A DNA stretch of 64,000 nt, taken from the NCBI GenBank assembly GCA_015501075.1, contig JADNYJ010000173.1:1-64000 (forward strand), written 5' to 3'. Every line of letters starts with the position of its first letter. Positions within the stretch are counted from its first letter, which is position 1. Of the stretch, positions 48,630 through 59,813 are shown piece after piece. The stretch comes from Gymnopilus junonius. Lineage: Eukaryota; Basidiomycota; Agaricomycetes; Agaricales; Galerinaceae. A program made the position numbers and the translations under genes. The notes below the pieces were generated by a model. It was not told where the DNA came from. It worked only from the letters and a program-made list of their open reading frames with translations, and searched no databases.

Positions 48630-49302
48630 ATGTCATTGCCGCGAGTGAATTATGACCCCAGGAGGGTGTGCGTTAACCCATTTCCAGAGATCACGCTAGG
48701 GAGACATCGGCGAACGGTGGGAGTATACCTGGCAGGAGCTTTGGTGCGGTGCTTCCATTTTCAACGTCTGAAGGATGTTCTGACTTTCTTCACAGTTTGC
48801 TCTGGCCAACTGGACGTTCTTGGACGCTGCTATACTGTCTGCTCACGCAAAGGCACCTTACGGAGCGCCACCAGATGCTGAACCACCTGTACATGTCACT
48901 TTCGTTGACTGGATCCCAGGCATCTGCTCGTTACTCGGATACTTGGTAATCAACCTCATCGACAAAGATAGAATCAAGGGTGATGAAGGTTTCGGAGACG
49001 CCAGAGCCGTGTGGAGAGCACGATTGTTCCTATTCATAGGGTTTGCTTTCATGGCGGGCGGTCTCGCGGGGAGTGTGGTGCGTCATCATTTGTTCCCGTC
49101 TACCTTATTCCTATGCTCATGGATGCTCTTCTGCTCTCAGACTGTTCTTGTCCTCAAATACGTTCTGAACGGGTATCCGGAGCAGTTTAAATATTATGGC
49201 TACGCAAACGTATCGCAAAGTGTTGCCCTAATGCTGTCGGCAGTTGTTCTTTGGATTGCTGAGACCACAAGTAGTGAATACGAGTATAACCTTACTCTTT
49301 GA
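48630..49302 (+). CDS. VPS68: VPS68/TMEM50 family membrane protein
   Basis: This is a small four-span membrane protein of the endosome/vacuole trafficking system. Three exons (48630-48743, 48796-49077, 49141-49302) sum to 558 nt, or 185 residues, all in phase. Membrane segments are YLAGALFALANWTFLDAAIL, the segment after DWIPGICSLLGYLVINLI, the one around RLFLFIGFAFMAGGLAGSV, and QSVALMLSAVVLWIAE. Diagnostic family strings are the FALANWTFLDAAILSAH block, WIPGICS, NLIDKDRIKGDEGFGDARAVWRAR and TVLVLKYVL. The last is formed only after removing a 63-nt intron. Length suits the family (about 160-190). The frame is intact. Confidence 0.9.
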
Positions 49303-50074
49303 GTTATTATCTGTTTTCTGGTTTTATGAATTCTAACTTCTTTGTACTATGCCTCTCGCAATGTAACTCCAACTTCAAAGTTCCGCAGCTAGACTGCCTC
49401 GTGTTGAGTGTTCCGAATATCTGACGAATTGACGACGATTGGCAATGATGTACTGAAATGAATGACCCATGAAACAGACCAATGCTCGAACCTATTGCTG
49501 CCTCACGAATAACAGGTGCGCAAATTATACAATATTCCCTTTTGTTGCCTCTGACTCTGCTCTGACTCATCTGACGACCAATTCTCACAGTTTCTATGTG
49601 GCGCCTACAAAAGTTCACAATATGACACTGAGTCATGAAGGCGACAATTCACGGCGATTCTTCATCATTCTTACGCACCCTGGTGCATAAATCAGCAGGA
49701 TTCGTCATCTTTGGGCTGCGCAGCACTAAAGGGGCGCTAGTGCTTTATATTGTTGTCTTCCATGACATTTGTGTGCGTCCACAAAACAACTGGTCCTTGT
49801 GATTGCTTGATATCGAAGTCTTTATTTAGGCCTCTGAGCGCATCATGTGGAACAATAGGCCGATATGTCGCTTTTGAACTTTCGCCTTGTTTGGAAAGAT
49901 GGCCTACAATGGAATATATGTAATTATATTGCTATTCATGCTACGCGTGCCCTTCCTTCTTATGCACCTACCATTTCTTCTCTGCCAGCAATATAAGGCC
50001 CCATGAGAAGTTCTACGCTGCGCCACCATTAATCCCACATTATCCCAACCTTGGCCACTTTGTCTAATTTCTTC
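49303..50074. other. Intergenic region
   Basis: About 770 bp between VPS68 and the next small gene, both on the plus strand. No motif-bearing open frame or repeat was recognised. Confidence 0.45.
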
Positions 50075-50693
50075 ATGGATCGCCGCTGGCAGAATGAAGA
50101 CGACGATATGCAGAGTCCTTACAAGCCAGCATTAACAGATAGGACAGAGGAATTTCTGCAGCTGACGATAGGCAGGCCCTACTATAGCGTGAGTAACCTC
50201 GGCGCTGTTCTGCCCATGAACTTAATATTCTCGTTATTATAGCTGAACGACTTCGTTGCGGTTCCTTACTGGTCCCCGTTGCAGAGAAGGTGGGTGTGGA
50301 CCGTTGGCAAAGTTCGAGCCTATCGCGTTATCCAACAAGCTGTGAGCATTTTTCGAATATATTTACCCTTCCTTTTCTCATTACTTATCGATATTATTCA
50401 TGTGCTTGATATCGCGCTTTCGATCACAGAGCACCGAACACCTAGGGCATCTTGTTTCCTGCCTGGACCCTGACAACCCTTTCAGGCGACTCAGTGGCAT
50501 ATTCGCCTTCGGGGACCTTCACCCTTTGTACCAGCCTTGGCGGGTGGGACTTGAACTCGTCCATTTCGCTAGGGTGCGTTGCTTACAATGTACCATCTCG
50601 ATGTGGATGGATGTCACCCATGCGGTGTTTTATAACCCGGCGACCGTGTTCTGGTCGTTTTATTTACCATACTCCATGGGACTCTTTTCGTAG
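50075..50693 (+). CDS. Small unknown protein, 158 residues
   Basis: No family was recognised. Three exons (50075-50188, 50243-50341, 50430-50693) fit canonical splice sites and sum to 477 nt. The start MDRRWQNEDDDMQSPYKPAL is acidic. The middle is aromatic-rich (LNDFVAVPYWSPLQRRWVWTV). The C-terminal part has FAFGDLHPLYQPWRVGLELV and a hydrophobic end with several Trp/Phe residues. A further intron after FAR, at about 50575, is possible because GTGCGT follows; in that case the C-terminus would differ. No signal peptide is visible. Confidence 0.5.
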
Positions 50694-51629
50694 CTAATTG
50701 TCTCTCCATCTCATAATTGAAATCTGCAGAATTGATAGAATGTACTTAATACTAATTGCTATGCTCGAAAGATATCTTCGTGGTACGAGAAATTGTTAAC
50801 GACGCTGGTCAGAATGCAGTATAGGTCGATTAGGTATACTGCTTCATATGCTATGTACATTGAGTACAGCATTAGCTACTCAATAGGAAGTGTCAGCTCA
50901 CAGTCATTAAGCTTGAAGTCAAACTGAACATGCTGAGTTGCAGCTTAAGCACTAGTGGGTAGCCATGGCCCTTATTGAACAACATTGTTTTCACAATAAC
51001 TCATTGTTGTATGGAATCAAGTATGTGTAATAGCTCAATTGTATCATCGTTAAATAGTCATATTGTTGTACTACCTCCTGTTGACCAAATTTAACGTATT
51101 CAGAATTATACTCTCCATCATTCCATGGTCAGTATATCTTATGCCGACCTGTTTCGACTTACCAAGTTGCAGGAGCTAAAAAAGACTGCTAGAGTGGCCA
51201 ACTTATTCCATACAAAGTTAAAGCTTGAGGGTATATTATACTCTACATAGCAGACATTTAAAGAGAGAATAAAACACGACAGAAAACATAAAAAAACCGT
51301 TGTGATAAAGATTGTGATTGAGTTTGATGCGTGATGCGTGATACGTGAAATTTGAATGAGTGAAAGAAAACGATCACAAATAAATAAATAAAACTAACAC
51401 CTCGTCCTACGAAGAGGTCCCGTTTCTAGAACTTTGACTTTGACTTTGATGCGATGCAATGCAATGTGAGATATGCAAGATTAGAAAATAAAAAAACGAG
51501 AGAGAGAGAGCAGAGAGACGGAAAAAGAAACGGAAACAGAGAAAATGAAAGCGAAACAGAAAAACCGAAAACAAAAGAAAAGCCACTCGACGACGACAAA
51601 ATCAGTCTGCAAAGGGACGATAACAGTTC
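50694..51629. other. Intergenic region, AT-rich
   Basis: About 940 bp of convergent 3' flanks. It is AT-rich with GA-rich low complexity near 51490-51560. No gene was recognised. Confidence 0.45.
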
Positions 51630-54600
51630 CTAGAGTAGGAAAGTAATAGGAAAAGAACGACCTATCGTCCTCTTTTCCCTCTCCTCCCATTCGCATTCGA
51701 CGCCGAGATATAAATTACAACGCCTCCCCAATCCCACCCATCCCCATCCCATGCCCACATTCATCCCTTCGGCACCCTCCACACCCGCCTGTCCACCCGC
51801 GTTCTTGATGCTTATGAGCACCTCCTTGCAATACTTGAGTTTATCCACGAGCTTGGCTACGAACTTTGCCTGCTCTGGGTCCTGGCCGGCTTGAACAGAG
51901 GAAGGAGGAAGGAGAGACTGCGCCATGACGTCGCGCAGCGTCCAGCGCGTCATCTTGTAGTGCTTGTCAATGTGGGTGATGAGCAGGCCTTGCGAGGATA
52001 AGATGAGCTTGGAGTGATCGTAAAAGTTGAACTGCAAAACGAAAAAGCATTAACATCTTGGCTTACAGAGTCGTCCAAACCAAGCTTACCTGCAACACGT
52101 CGTGGCTCATCTTGAACACGATCACATGCTTCATCCTCAAATACTTCTGCACCCACTCCATCCCACGCTCTCTTTTCGTGTCTTCAAACGTATAGTCGTA
52201 CTCGCCATACAGCCTGTCCATGATATACCGCTCAAAGTGTTTGAGCAAATACACCTTGGACTTGAGCTCGTCGGGGTACACAGAGACCGTGTAGGACTTG
52301 CGCACAAAGATGGTACCCTGGCGTCTGGATGTGATATAGTCAAAGTGCCTAAACGTACAAAGAACGCACGTCAGCGCCTGCCAAGCCATGAAAAAAAAAA
52401 GAGAAAAAAAAAGTGAATGTACGCACACTTTATCAGGACTCAACACCACCGTCGTGCTATCATTAAAATGCACCCCCACACTCCCATCCGTAAGCGCATA
52501 CCCCATCCCATACTTATTACAATAATCCACCCAGCTCACAATGAACACCCTCTCGTCCTCCAACCCGCCCTGCCCGAAGCCAACTTCATCCAACAGGGGG
52601 TGCGAAAATAACTTGCCAGCAGCCCGAGCATCAAACGCTAACGTGAGCGTATGGGCGGCAGCGTCGAACCCGTTGAGTTTGGGTTGGGGCGACGGGGCGG
52701 CTGTGGTTGTTGTTGAGGACGACGATGGAGGGTGTTGTGGGTGTGGCTGCTGCTGCTGTTCTTGATATTGACGGTGATGGCGGGAGGCCGGGGGAGCCGA
52801 GGTCAGAGGCACCGGTGCGAGAGCCGGCGCCGACGTCAACTTGGATAGAGGCGTGGCGGCTGTGGTATGCCCTAATCACCCAAAAAGGAAAGGAAGAGAA
52901 GCTGCATCAGCGGCCATCCTTTCTCAATAGGAAGCAGGAACAAACGAACTGACCCGTTAAATGCATATTTTCCTTATCTATTACCCCCGGCTACGATGAT
53001 GTGATCGTGTCGAACCACTGCCACTGGCATAGCGTTGCATTGAATGGGCCACCGCAGACGGAGCCATATTCTCCCTCTCCGCCCGTAAATCCCCATATCT
53101 GTCCGTCGTCCTCGCCCGCAGACCCTCTCTCCCCTTCTCCTTCTCCCTCCTCCCTATTGGCACCGGCGGCGGCGGCATCTCCTCCTCCTCCACCTCCGGC
53201 TCATCTTCCACCTCCATAATCTCCTCCTCCTCCTCGCCCTCCTCACGCACCGGCGCCATCTGCGCTACGATCCTCGCCTTCTGGGCCTCCAGTTCCTTCT
53301 TCCTAAGACGTTGTTCTTCCTCCTCATGTTCGGTAATAGCATCGTCCACGTTCATCATCGCCACGCGACGCCGCATCGAGCCTGTCGTAGCCGCATTAAC
53401 CCAGCACCCGAAGAAGCAGGTAGGGCAGGCGGGGCATATCACGAGCCTCGCGGGCGTTTCTATCTCGCTCACGCTCTTCCACGATCCCGTCCAGCCCCCG
53501 CGTCACAGTCCTCCGTCCAAGTGGACTCTCCTTCGCATGCGCTTTACTAACAGCCTGCAGTTTCCTCAACAGCGGACTCTCTCTCACCCCACCCGCACCG
53601 TTACCTGTAGACCACCTCCACCCGCAGAGCCCATCACCAACGGCTGTCTCGCCGAACTCAACAGCGCTGAGATAGGCGAGCCAGGCTGCACTGCTTTCTG
53701 GAACTCTTTCTCCTGCTGCGCGATACTGGTAGTAACGCTCTTGCTGCTCGTTATAGGGAGGGTGTTGGCGGGACCAGCGCCCGCCACCAAGAGCGTTAGA
53801 CCCAGACCAGAAGCGGCGGGCACAGAACCAGAAGATGCTTGCGCACTGAAATCGACATCGAGCAAAGAGTACTTCCTCAGTCTCTTGAGGTTCACATCCG
53901 ACTGGGCCTTGGAGATGTGTTTGAAATCCGGGGGGCCATCATGCGCTGAAGTGGGGATATAAGCTGGCACTGGACCCTGCGTGAAAAACCCGTGGTCGAC
54001 GATATCATGCAAGGTGGGACGCTGCGATGGGTCTGGAGTGAGATCTGCGAGATGAGGTGTTGCACGGCGGAAGAGATGACGCGGTCTGTAGGGAATTCGT
54101 ATTCATTATCCCTTATCCGCCTAGAAAGTGAAAAAAAAAAATACGATGAGTCAAAAGTCCAAAAAAAATAGAAAAGAACTTACTTATATATCGCCTTCAC
54201 ATCCTTCGTCTGGAACGGCGGACGGCCAATGACCAGTGTATACAAAATAACACCCACACTCCACGTGTCGACCTCAAAACTATGTCCATTCGCGGTATCA
54301 AAAAAACCTCAGGTGCGATATAATTCGGCGTTCCACAAATCGTCTTCTTCCTCTCTCCAGGGTTCTCAATGAGCGCGGCCAAGCCAAAATCGCCCACTTT
54401 CACATTCATATTCCCATCTAGGAATAAATTGCCTAGTTTGAGATCCCGGTGGATGACTTGGTGCATGTGCATGTAGTGGCACGCCCCGATGAGTTGGACC
54501 ATGAGGAAGCGCGCTTCGGGTTCGGTGAACCGCCGACGACGGCGCAGCATGTCCATTAATGAGCCAGAGGTACAGAGCTCGAGCGTCATGTAGACGTTGT

Positions 54601-55405
54601 CGTTGTCTTCGAAGCAGTCTTGGAAATGCACGATGTTGGGGTGTTGGAGAGAGCGGTGGATTTTGATTTCTGCGTAGAGCTGCGTGAGGAGAGGGGGGTG
54701 AGTATCGGGGTGAGGGACGGAGGTTGGAAGAGTGAAACGTACTTTGGTTTTTGCTTTTTTGGTTTTGAGAGATGATTTCGTGACAACTTTGCACGCGAGG
54801 CGCGACCCTCGGGAGTCTTTGACTTCGTACACACGCGCAAAGCCACCCTATAAAACGGAATATATTCAGCAAGGAACGTCCAAAGCAAAACACCACAAAA
54901 TATAATATAAAATGTAAAAGATCCAAGACGCTTTAAGAAAAGCTGGCGAGAAATAACCCAACGCCAATTCAATGCCCAACCTCTCCAAACAAATTACTGG
55001 CGTCAAACCAAGTCGCCAAAAGGCGAAGAAAAAAAAACATCTCACCTCCCCTAAAAATCCCACGCGGTTAAACTGCATCCTCCCCGTCTTATCCGTGATC
55101 ACTTTTGGCGGGGACGGAGGGGCCGTCTTGCTGTTCTGTCTCGGGAGCGGCGGCGACGGAGGGGCCTTTGTCGGAGGCTTTGGCGGGGTGTGGGTCTCAT
55201 GACCCTGGTGCTGGTGCGGGTGGAGGTACTGCTGGTGTTGGTGTTGGGCCTGGGCCTGGTGGTTGACGTGGTGGTTGACTGCATTACTAAGAGGATGGCG
55301 GCGGTGCGTCTGCGCTTGTGCTTGGGCCTGAGTCTGAGGGAGGCTGGCGGTAGGCTGGGGCGGGAGAGGAGGCATCATCTTGTTGTAGTTGTACGCCTGA
55401 TACAT
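51630..55405 (-). CDS. Polo-like kinase, with apparent frameshifts
   Basis: This is a mitotic Ser/Thr kinase acting at spindle poles and in cytokinesis. The N-terminus is a Gln/His/Pro-rich disordered region of about 110 residues. The kinase follows: glycine loop GEGGFARV (across an intron), ACKVV lysine, [39 protein letters not shown]. After it come a linker with Ser/Ala-rich and acidic parts and two polo boxes ([20 protein letters not shown]; then [19 protein letters not shown]). PLK fingerprints such as CNKYGMGY make the call secure. The frame breaks at the A7 run 54300-54306 (EV to FFDTANG), at the C4 run 53587-53590 and somewhere near 53400-53470. A lost base near 51748 probably hides the true stop at 51715. 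All resolvable breaks are single-base losses. Confidence 0.9.
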
Positions 55406-57127
55406 CTTGCGTGTTTCGGATTTCCCGGGGTATGCAGCAAGAATAAAGCAGAATAGAACAGGGAAGAGCAGAGCAGGCCTAACGCCTTGACGCTGTAAAA
55501 GTCAATAATTGACTTTGGGGGGAGTCTAGCTGGCTGTGGAGCGTCGACGAGACGAAAGGAAAAACGGGATCAGGAAACGAACCAAGGCCACGAGGTAATC
55601 GCGTTTTGTTCAACCGTCACGTGGGGGTGCATCGGTCGCGTGATCGTAAACATTCCCGTGCCGTAACGCGTTTGTCTTTCCCGCGCATCGCGTTTGTTAC
55701 TATTCTATCACTATCCAACTGTCAATCTCTCAGCCTGAACTCGGCTTTGCTGTCAGTGGAAGATTCATCTTACACGTTGGGTTTTTGCTTCTTATTCCAG
55801 AAATTTTACGGATATCTCGGCGCTCGCATACAAAGCAAAATCTAGTGGACGGGAAAATCAACACTTTTCCAGTGCCTCGACCAGTGTTCGCAGAGGTTTG
55901 TTGCGCTTCTCAGACATCAACGAGGTCGGTCCATTTATCTGGTACATCGCGATTTATCTGTTACATTTCCTATATTCCTGTTGTCAGGAAGTCCGCATGC
56001 CCTACCCTGCTCGAGCTCCGATCTCGATGCTCCCACTGGAAGATAGAGCTTGATGAAATCGCCCTAAAAAATCCTATGAACACCAGAGATCCCCGGGAAG
56101 TTTTTGAACATGTACTATGATCTGTGGACGCAAGCGTCATTGATGAATCTAGAGAAAACGCTTTGAATTATTTTGAATGTACGCATGCCTTCATTCTGGT
56201 AGCTTTAACTTCATGTTTCAAAGACCATCATCACACGTCCGATACATTTCACATTCTCCTCATAATTTGTCGCTCACTTAGTGCCCAGGACGGACGAGAC
56301 CCACTCACGAACGTTAGCAATATCAATAAAAAGTACCTTGAACCACCAACATAAAAGCTTTGCTGTCTTGATGGACTTTATTATCTTCTAAGCTCTGTAC
56401 GTAACGGGTTCTGAACAGAAACATTTCCATTCACGGCTTTCAACCCCCATGCATCCGAGAAGATGGGGCAATATACCGCCACCAGATCAAATCCTTCCTC
56501 TACATTCACCTGGTTTGTCACCCTGCCCAGCTCGAAATTGGATTCTAACCAACGATGCTTCTTGGGCTTTCCCCTGCCACGTTACAGCTCTGGATTACTG
56601 TCTTACGCCAATGACTATCCAAGTTCGACTGGATGTTCATTCTCCTGCGACTCTGCCTCTCTGCCTCCCACTCCGCTTTCCGACCTGACGACGACTAAGA
56701 TTAAGAGAAGACTCGATTGTAGCATGGATTATTCCCCCCATCCTATGTTCAGACATGTGTTTTATAGTAAAGAGAACCAAATGAATAAAGTTTGACAGGG
56801 CTCGATGCGCAGACAGTTTGATGGGGGTGCTGCATTTGAAAGTTTACCGAGGCAACAACTTCAATATCGTGACTCGTCCTATCCAAAGGAGGTGGCAAAG
56901 CCTATGATATCAATATGATGGACGGCAGTAGTACACCAAGGCTGTTCATACATGATGATGCAGTAAAATACATACACCAGAGAGCCTCTCGATAAACACC
57001 AAGTATTAACGGACAAAAGAAAGAACGCATGTTATTATTTTTGAGCCTCGATTTCGGAAGCACTTGCTGGTAAACCTGAGCTCGAGAGCCAATATTGTGG
57101 ATTTCAAGAAACCTCAAACATATCCGT
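55406..57127. other. Gene-poor region upstream of polo kinase
   Basis: About 1.7 kb. It includes the kinase promoter. Open frames in 55600-56800 lack motifs and splice support. No repeat or RNA gene was recognised. Confidence 0.45.
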
Positions 57128-57782
57128 ACCTGAACGAATCGAAAAAGCCCGCCACCTCGTCCAATGTAGGATCCGGGTCATTCACTGGGAAGAACGGCGT
57201 GATTGACTCCAGGGCTTCAGATTCAAGAAACTTCCAGTGACACTGTTCCTCTCCCACTGACTCGGTTACTAGAAGGAAAGCTTGAAATCGCAAACACCTG
57301 CTCCGATGGAATATGAAGGTCTAAAACAACCAAAACAAAAATGGAAAGATTAGGAATCGAATTGACGAGGACCAGAGCAGCTCGTACTCACCATCTGGAA
57401 GCATTGAAGACTCAGACAACGCAGGGAACTCAAGCACATGGTCTAGCTCCAATCGTTCTCTTTTTTACTCAAGCCCATTTCCAGGTATACTAGCCTGATC
57501 CATCAATGTCGCCACTACGTCTGTGTATCCATAAGTGCAAATAGATTTCGGTACTGATATAGGGACATCTAGTGAGTTTACCAACTCGAAAGATGGATCG
57601 GTGTTGTCTGAGAAACTGGTATGCTCGTTCCCCAAGGTTAACGCGGCCACGGCTTGAGTGGCAGGATCGATGGTGAACGATGTTATTTCTATGTTTTAAA
57701 GTCGTCAGCACAGCAAGAACTCGAAGGAAAAGTTGCAGATAAAAAGAATCTCACATTCAGAATTTGGATTCTTCATTATCAT
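57128..57782 (-). CDS. Unknown small multi-exon gene (weak)
   Basis: No family was recognised. Possible exons begin at an ATG at 57782 (MIMKNPNSE). They continue after a 66-nt intron with ITSFTIDPATQAVAALTLGN and a stretch up to SIPGNGLE. After a stop they continue with LELDHVLEFPALSESSMLPD, a clear intron (57324-57391), and a last exon containing HWKFLESEALESITPFFPVN. Phases do not all match and one stop intervenes, so the gene may be degraded or affected by base errors. The last exon, with its acidic PVNDPDPTLDEVAGFF segment, looks the most protein-like. Confidence 0.33.
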
Positions 57783-59791
57783 AGGGGGGGTGGTGGGTGA
57801 GTAAAATTAAAGAACACTTCTTGAGGGAGAGGAAAAGTTCCAGATGGTACTTACAAGATTATCAGGCCGGAGAGTCAGTCCGTAATACGTCTGTGGGAAG
57901 CTGCATGAACCCGTTTTATGGTGAAATTTGGGAGAAAATAAATTTACATGACCCTTCTTTGTGCGCTGAATAAAGTAGTCTTACAAGTCCGTCATCGAGG
58001 CACCAACTTGAACAATAACACGCCGAAAGACGGGAGTGTAAGGTACTGACTGAAAGGGGTGGACTGGGATGAAATCAAAACGGTCAAGTATACCACAAGG
58101 CGGTAAATACTTCCATGGAAATGACGAACCAGGACCTAGGATCACGGACCGACACGCGTAAGCGTGCTCATGTTTCAGCCGTCAGAGAAGGGATGTAGGC
58201 TACAACTGAAATTTGAAATGCCTTTTTTCCCTTAATTTCTGGCCTCTGACATGTGAACTGCACTGCCGTATGGATGCAAGGAAAAAGCCAAGAAACTTAA
58301 TTTTTGGCTAGCCCCAAACCGTACAAAGACTGTTATATTTTGAAATCAAATCGATAAGATTCGATGTGTTTTCCTGAGTGGCTTCGAATGACCTAGTGCT
58401 CGATATGGGAAATTCATTTTGAGGAGGGTAATTCGCACACTGATTTCAAACGGCTGGCTATCACCCTTGTTGATGGATTATCTTCCGTTCCCCGACTACG
58501 CGCTGTGTCTTCTCTGCTTTCATTACGTCGATATATTTTCGTAATTAACATCGGAATGTGATGTGCCACATGCTTACTCAAGAGGAGAATTACCATACAA
58601 GGCTTGACCGACCAGGAATCGAAGTGACACTTCTAGAATCTATGGCTTCAAGATGTCCCGATCAACTCTCGTTACAAGGGTTTTCCACACTATCTACACG
58701 AGGTGGACTGAGAAGTGGACTTGAATTTCATTCTGATCGCCTTCGAAGAATCATCGAACCAGGCAGACACTGTTCTATCGTAGAAAAATCGGGTCAGGAA
58801 CATTTTGATTGCATTCTCACCGTGACATTCTCTCGTCTTCAGAGTTACGCTATTAAGCTGCTATCGATCAATTGTAATGCTATGTACCTCATTCGACTTT
58901 CCAGGAGCGGATGTCAAACAAGGTCCAGTAAAGTGACATGAGTGCTAACAAACATAATTCCGCGACAAACCTTCTGATCCTTCATTTCGAGCCCTGAGTC
59001 GAAGCTCCCTCCCGAAATTGAACCGATTTAATATTTCTTTTGGTTTCTCGACAGCAAACGGAACAAGAAGGTGCACGGTTGCAAAAGACCCTTATACTCA
59101 GTACCCTCGCTTAGGAATCCTGATGATGCTGCCCAAAATTCCTTTGAGATCGTCATGTGCAAGTCGGTTCCGATTTGCAGTCTGTCTGCGAGACTAGATA
59201 CTCACAATAGAAATCCCTCGCACCCCAGAGGAAAATTGTCTGCTAGGCCATACAAGAAGGGATCTGTACAGCTTCGATTTGGCAGAAAATTGTTCGATCG
59301 ACCATGTTTCTTCGATTCAGATGGCATTTGCAATTTACAGAATCTGACGTGTTACCTGAGTCCTCGGCAATTTACTTCTTTACTACAAGTCTGCTTCGAA
59401 GTTCGAACCCTTGTCAGAGAGGGATCTTAACGGCTAATCTTCCCATCGAAAAGATCTGGATTAATAGCAAACAGTCGTCCTGAGAATTGGAACCGAACAG
59501 TCTTGCCCGGTAGCCGGATGCCACTTTTTTCACGACTTTGTGCCAACTTGGTGCATCAATTGGGGTCAGAAGCCTACCAGGAGGCAGGTCCGGGGACCGG
59601 TCTTTGAAATATCTGTCATAGAAACAATGAGATCACCTGACCAATCAACAAACGGCCATTGTTTACGAGCATTTCGCGTTCATTCTTTACAACTTTCATC
59701 TGTCGCTTACATTTCTGGTCGCGTCCTTCCTTTTCCCTCCTGATCGAGCCCGATTAAGACTCCTCTTCTAATTTCACAGTTCTGTCCTGCT
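57783..59791. other. Gene-poor region upstream of the FunK1 kinase
   Basis: About 2 kb with only short unsupported open frames. The part at about 59640-59750 resembles sequence found again at about 63335-63440, downstream of the truncated kinase copy, and so belongs to the duplicated unit. Confidence 0.45.
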
Positions 59792-59799
59792 TATAAAAA
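59792..59799 (+). promoter_or_regulatory. TATA-like box before the FunK1 gene
   Basis: TATAAAAA lies 15 bases before the ATG at 59814. A normal TATA-to-start distance of about 30 would put transcription initiation downstream of that ATG. Either initiation is unusual or translation begins later, for example at MSTPYRAG in exon 2. Confidence 0.35.
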
Positions 59800-59813
59800 G
59801 GGCTTTTGCGAAC

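Noticed and set aside
55606..56795. Open frames of 75-110 codons on the plus strand as new genes
   Set aside because: They lack splice support, motifs and biased composition, and overlap each other in different frames.
58414..59430. Open frames of about 120 codons upstream of the FunK1 gene
   Set aside because: Composition looks random, with no domain and no splice structure; treated as intergenic.
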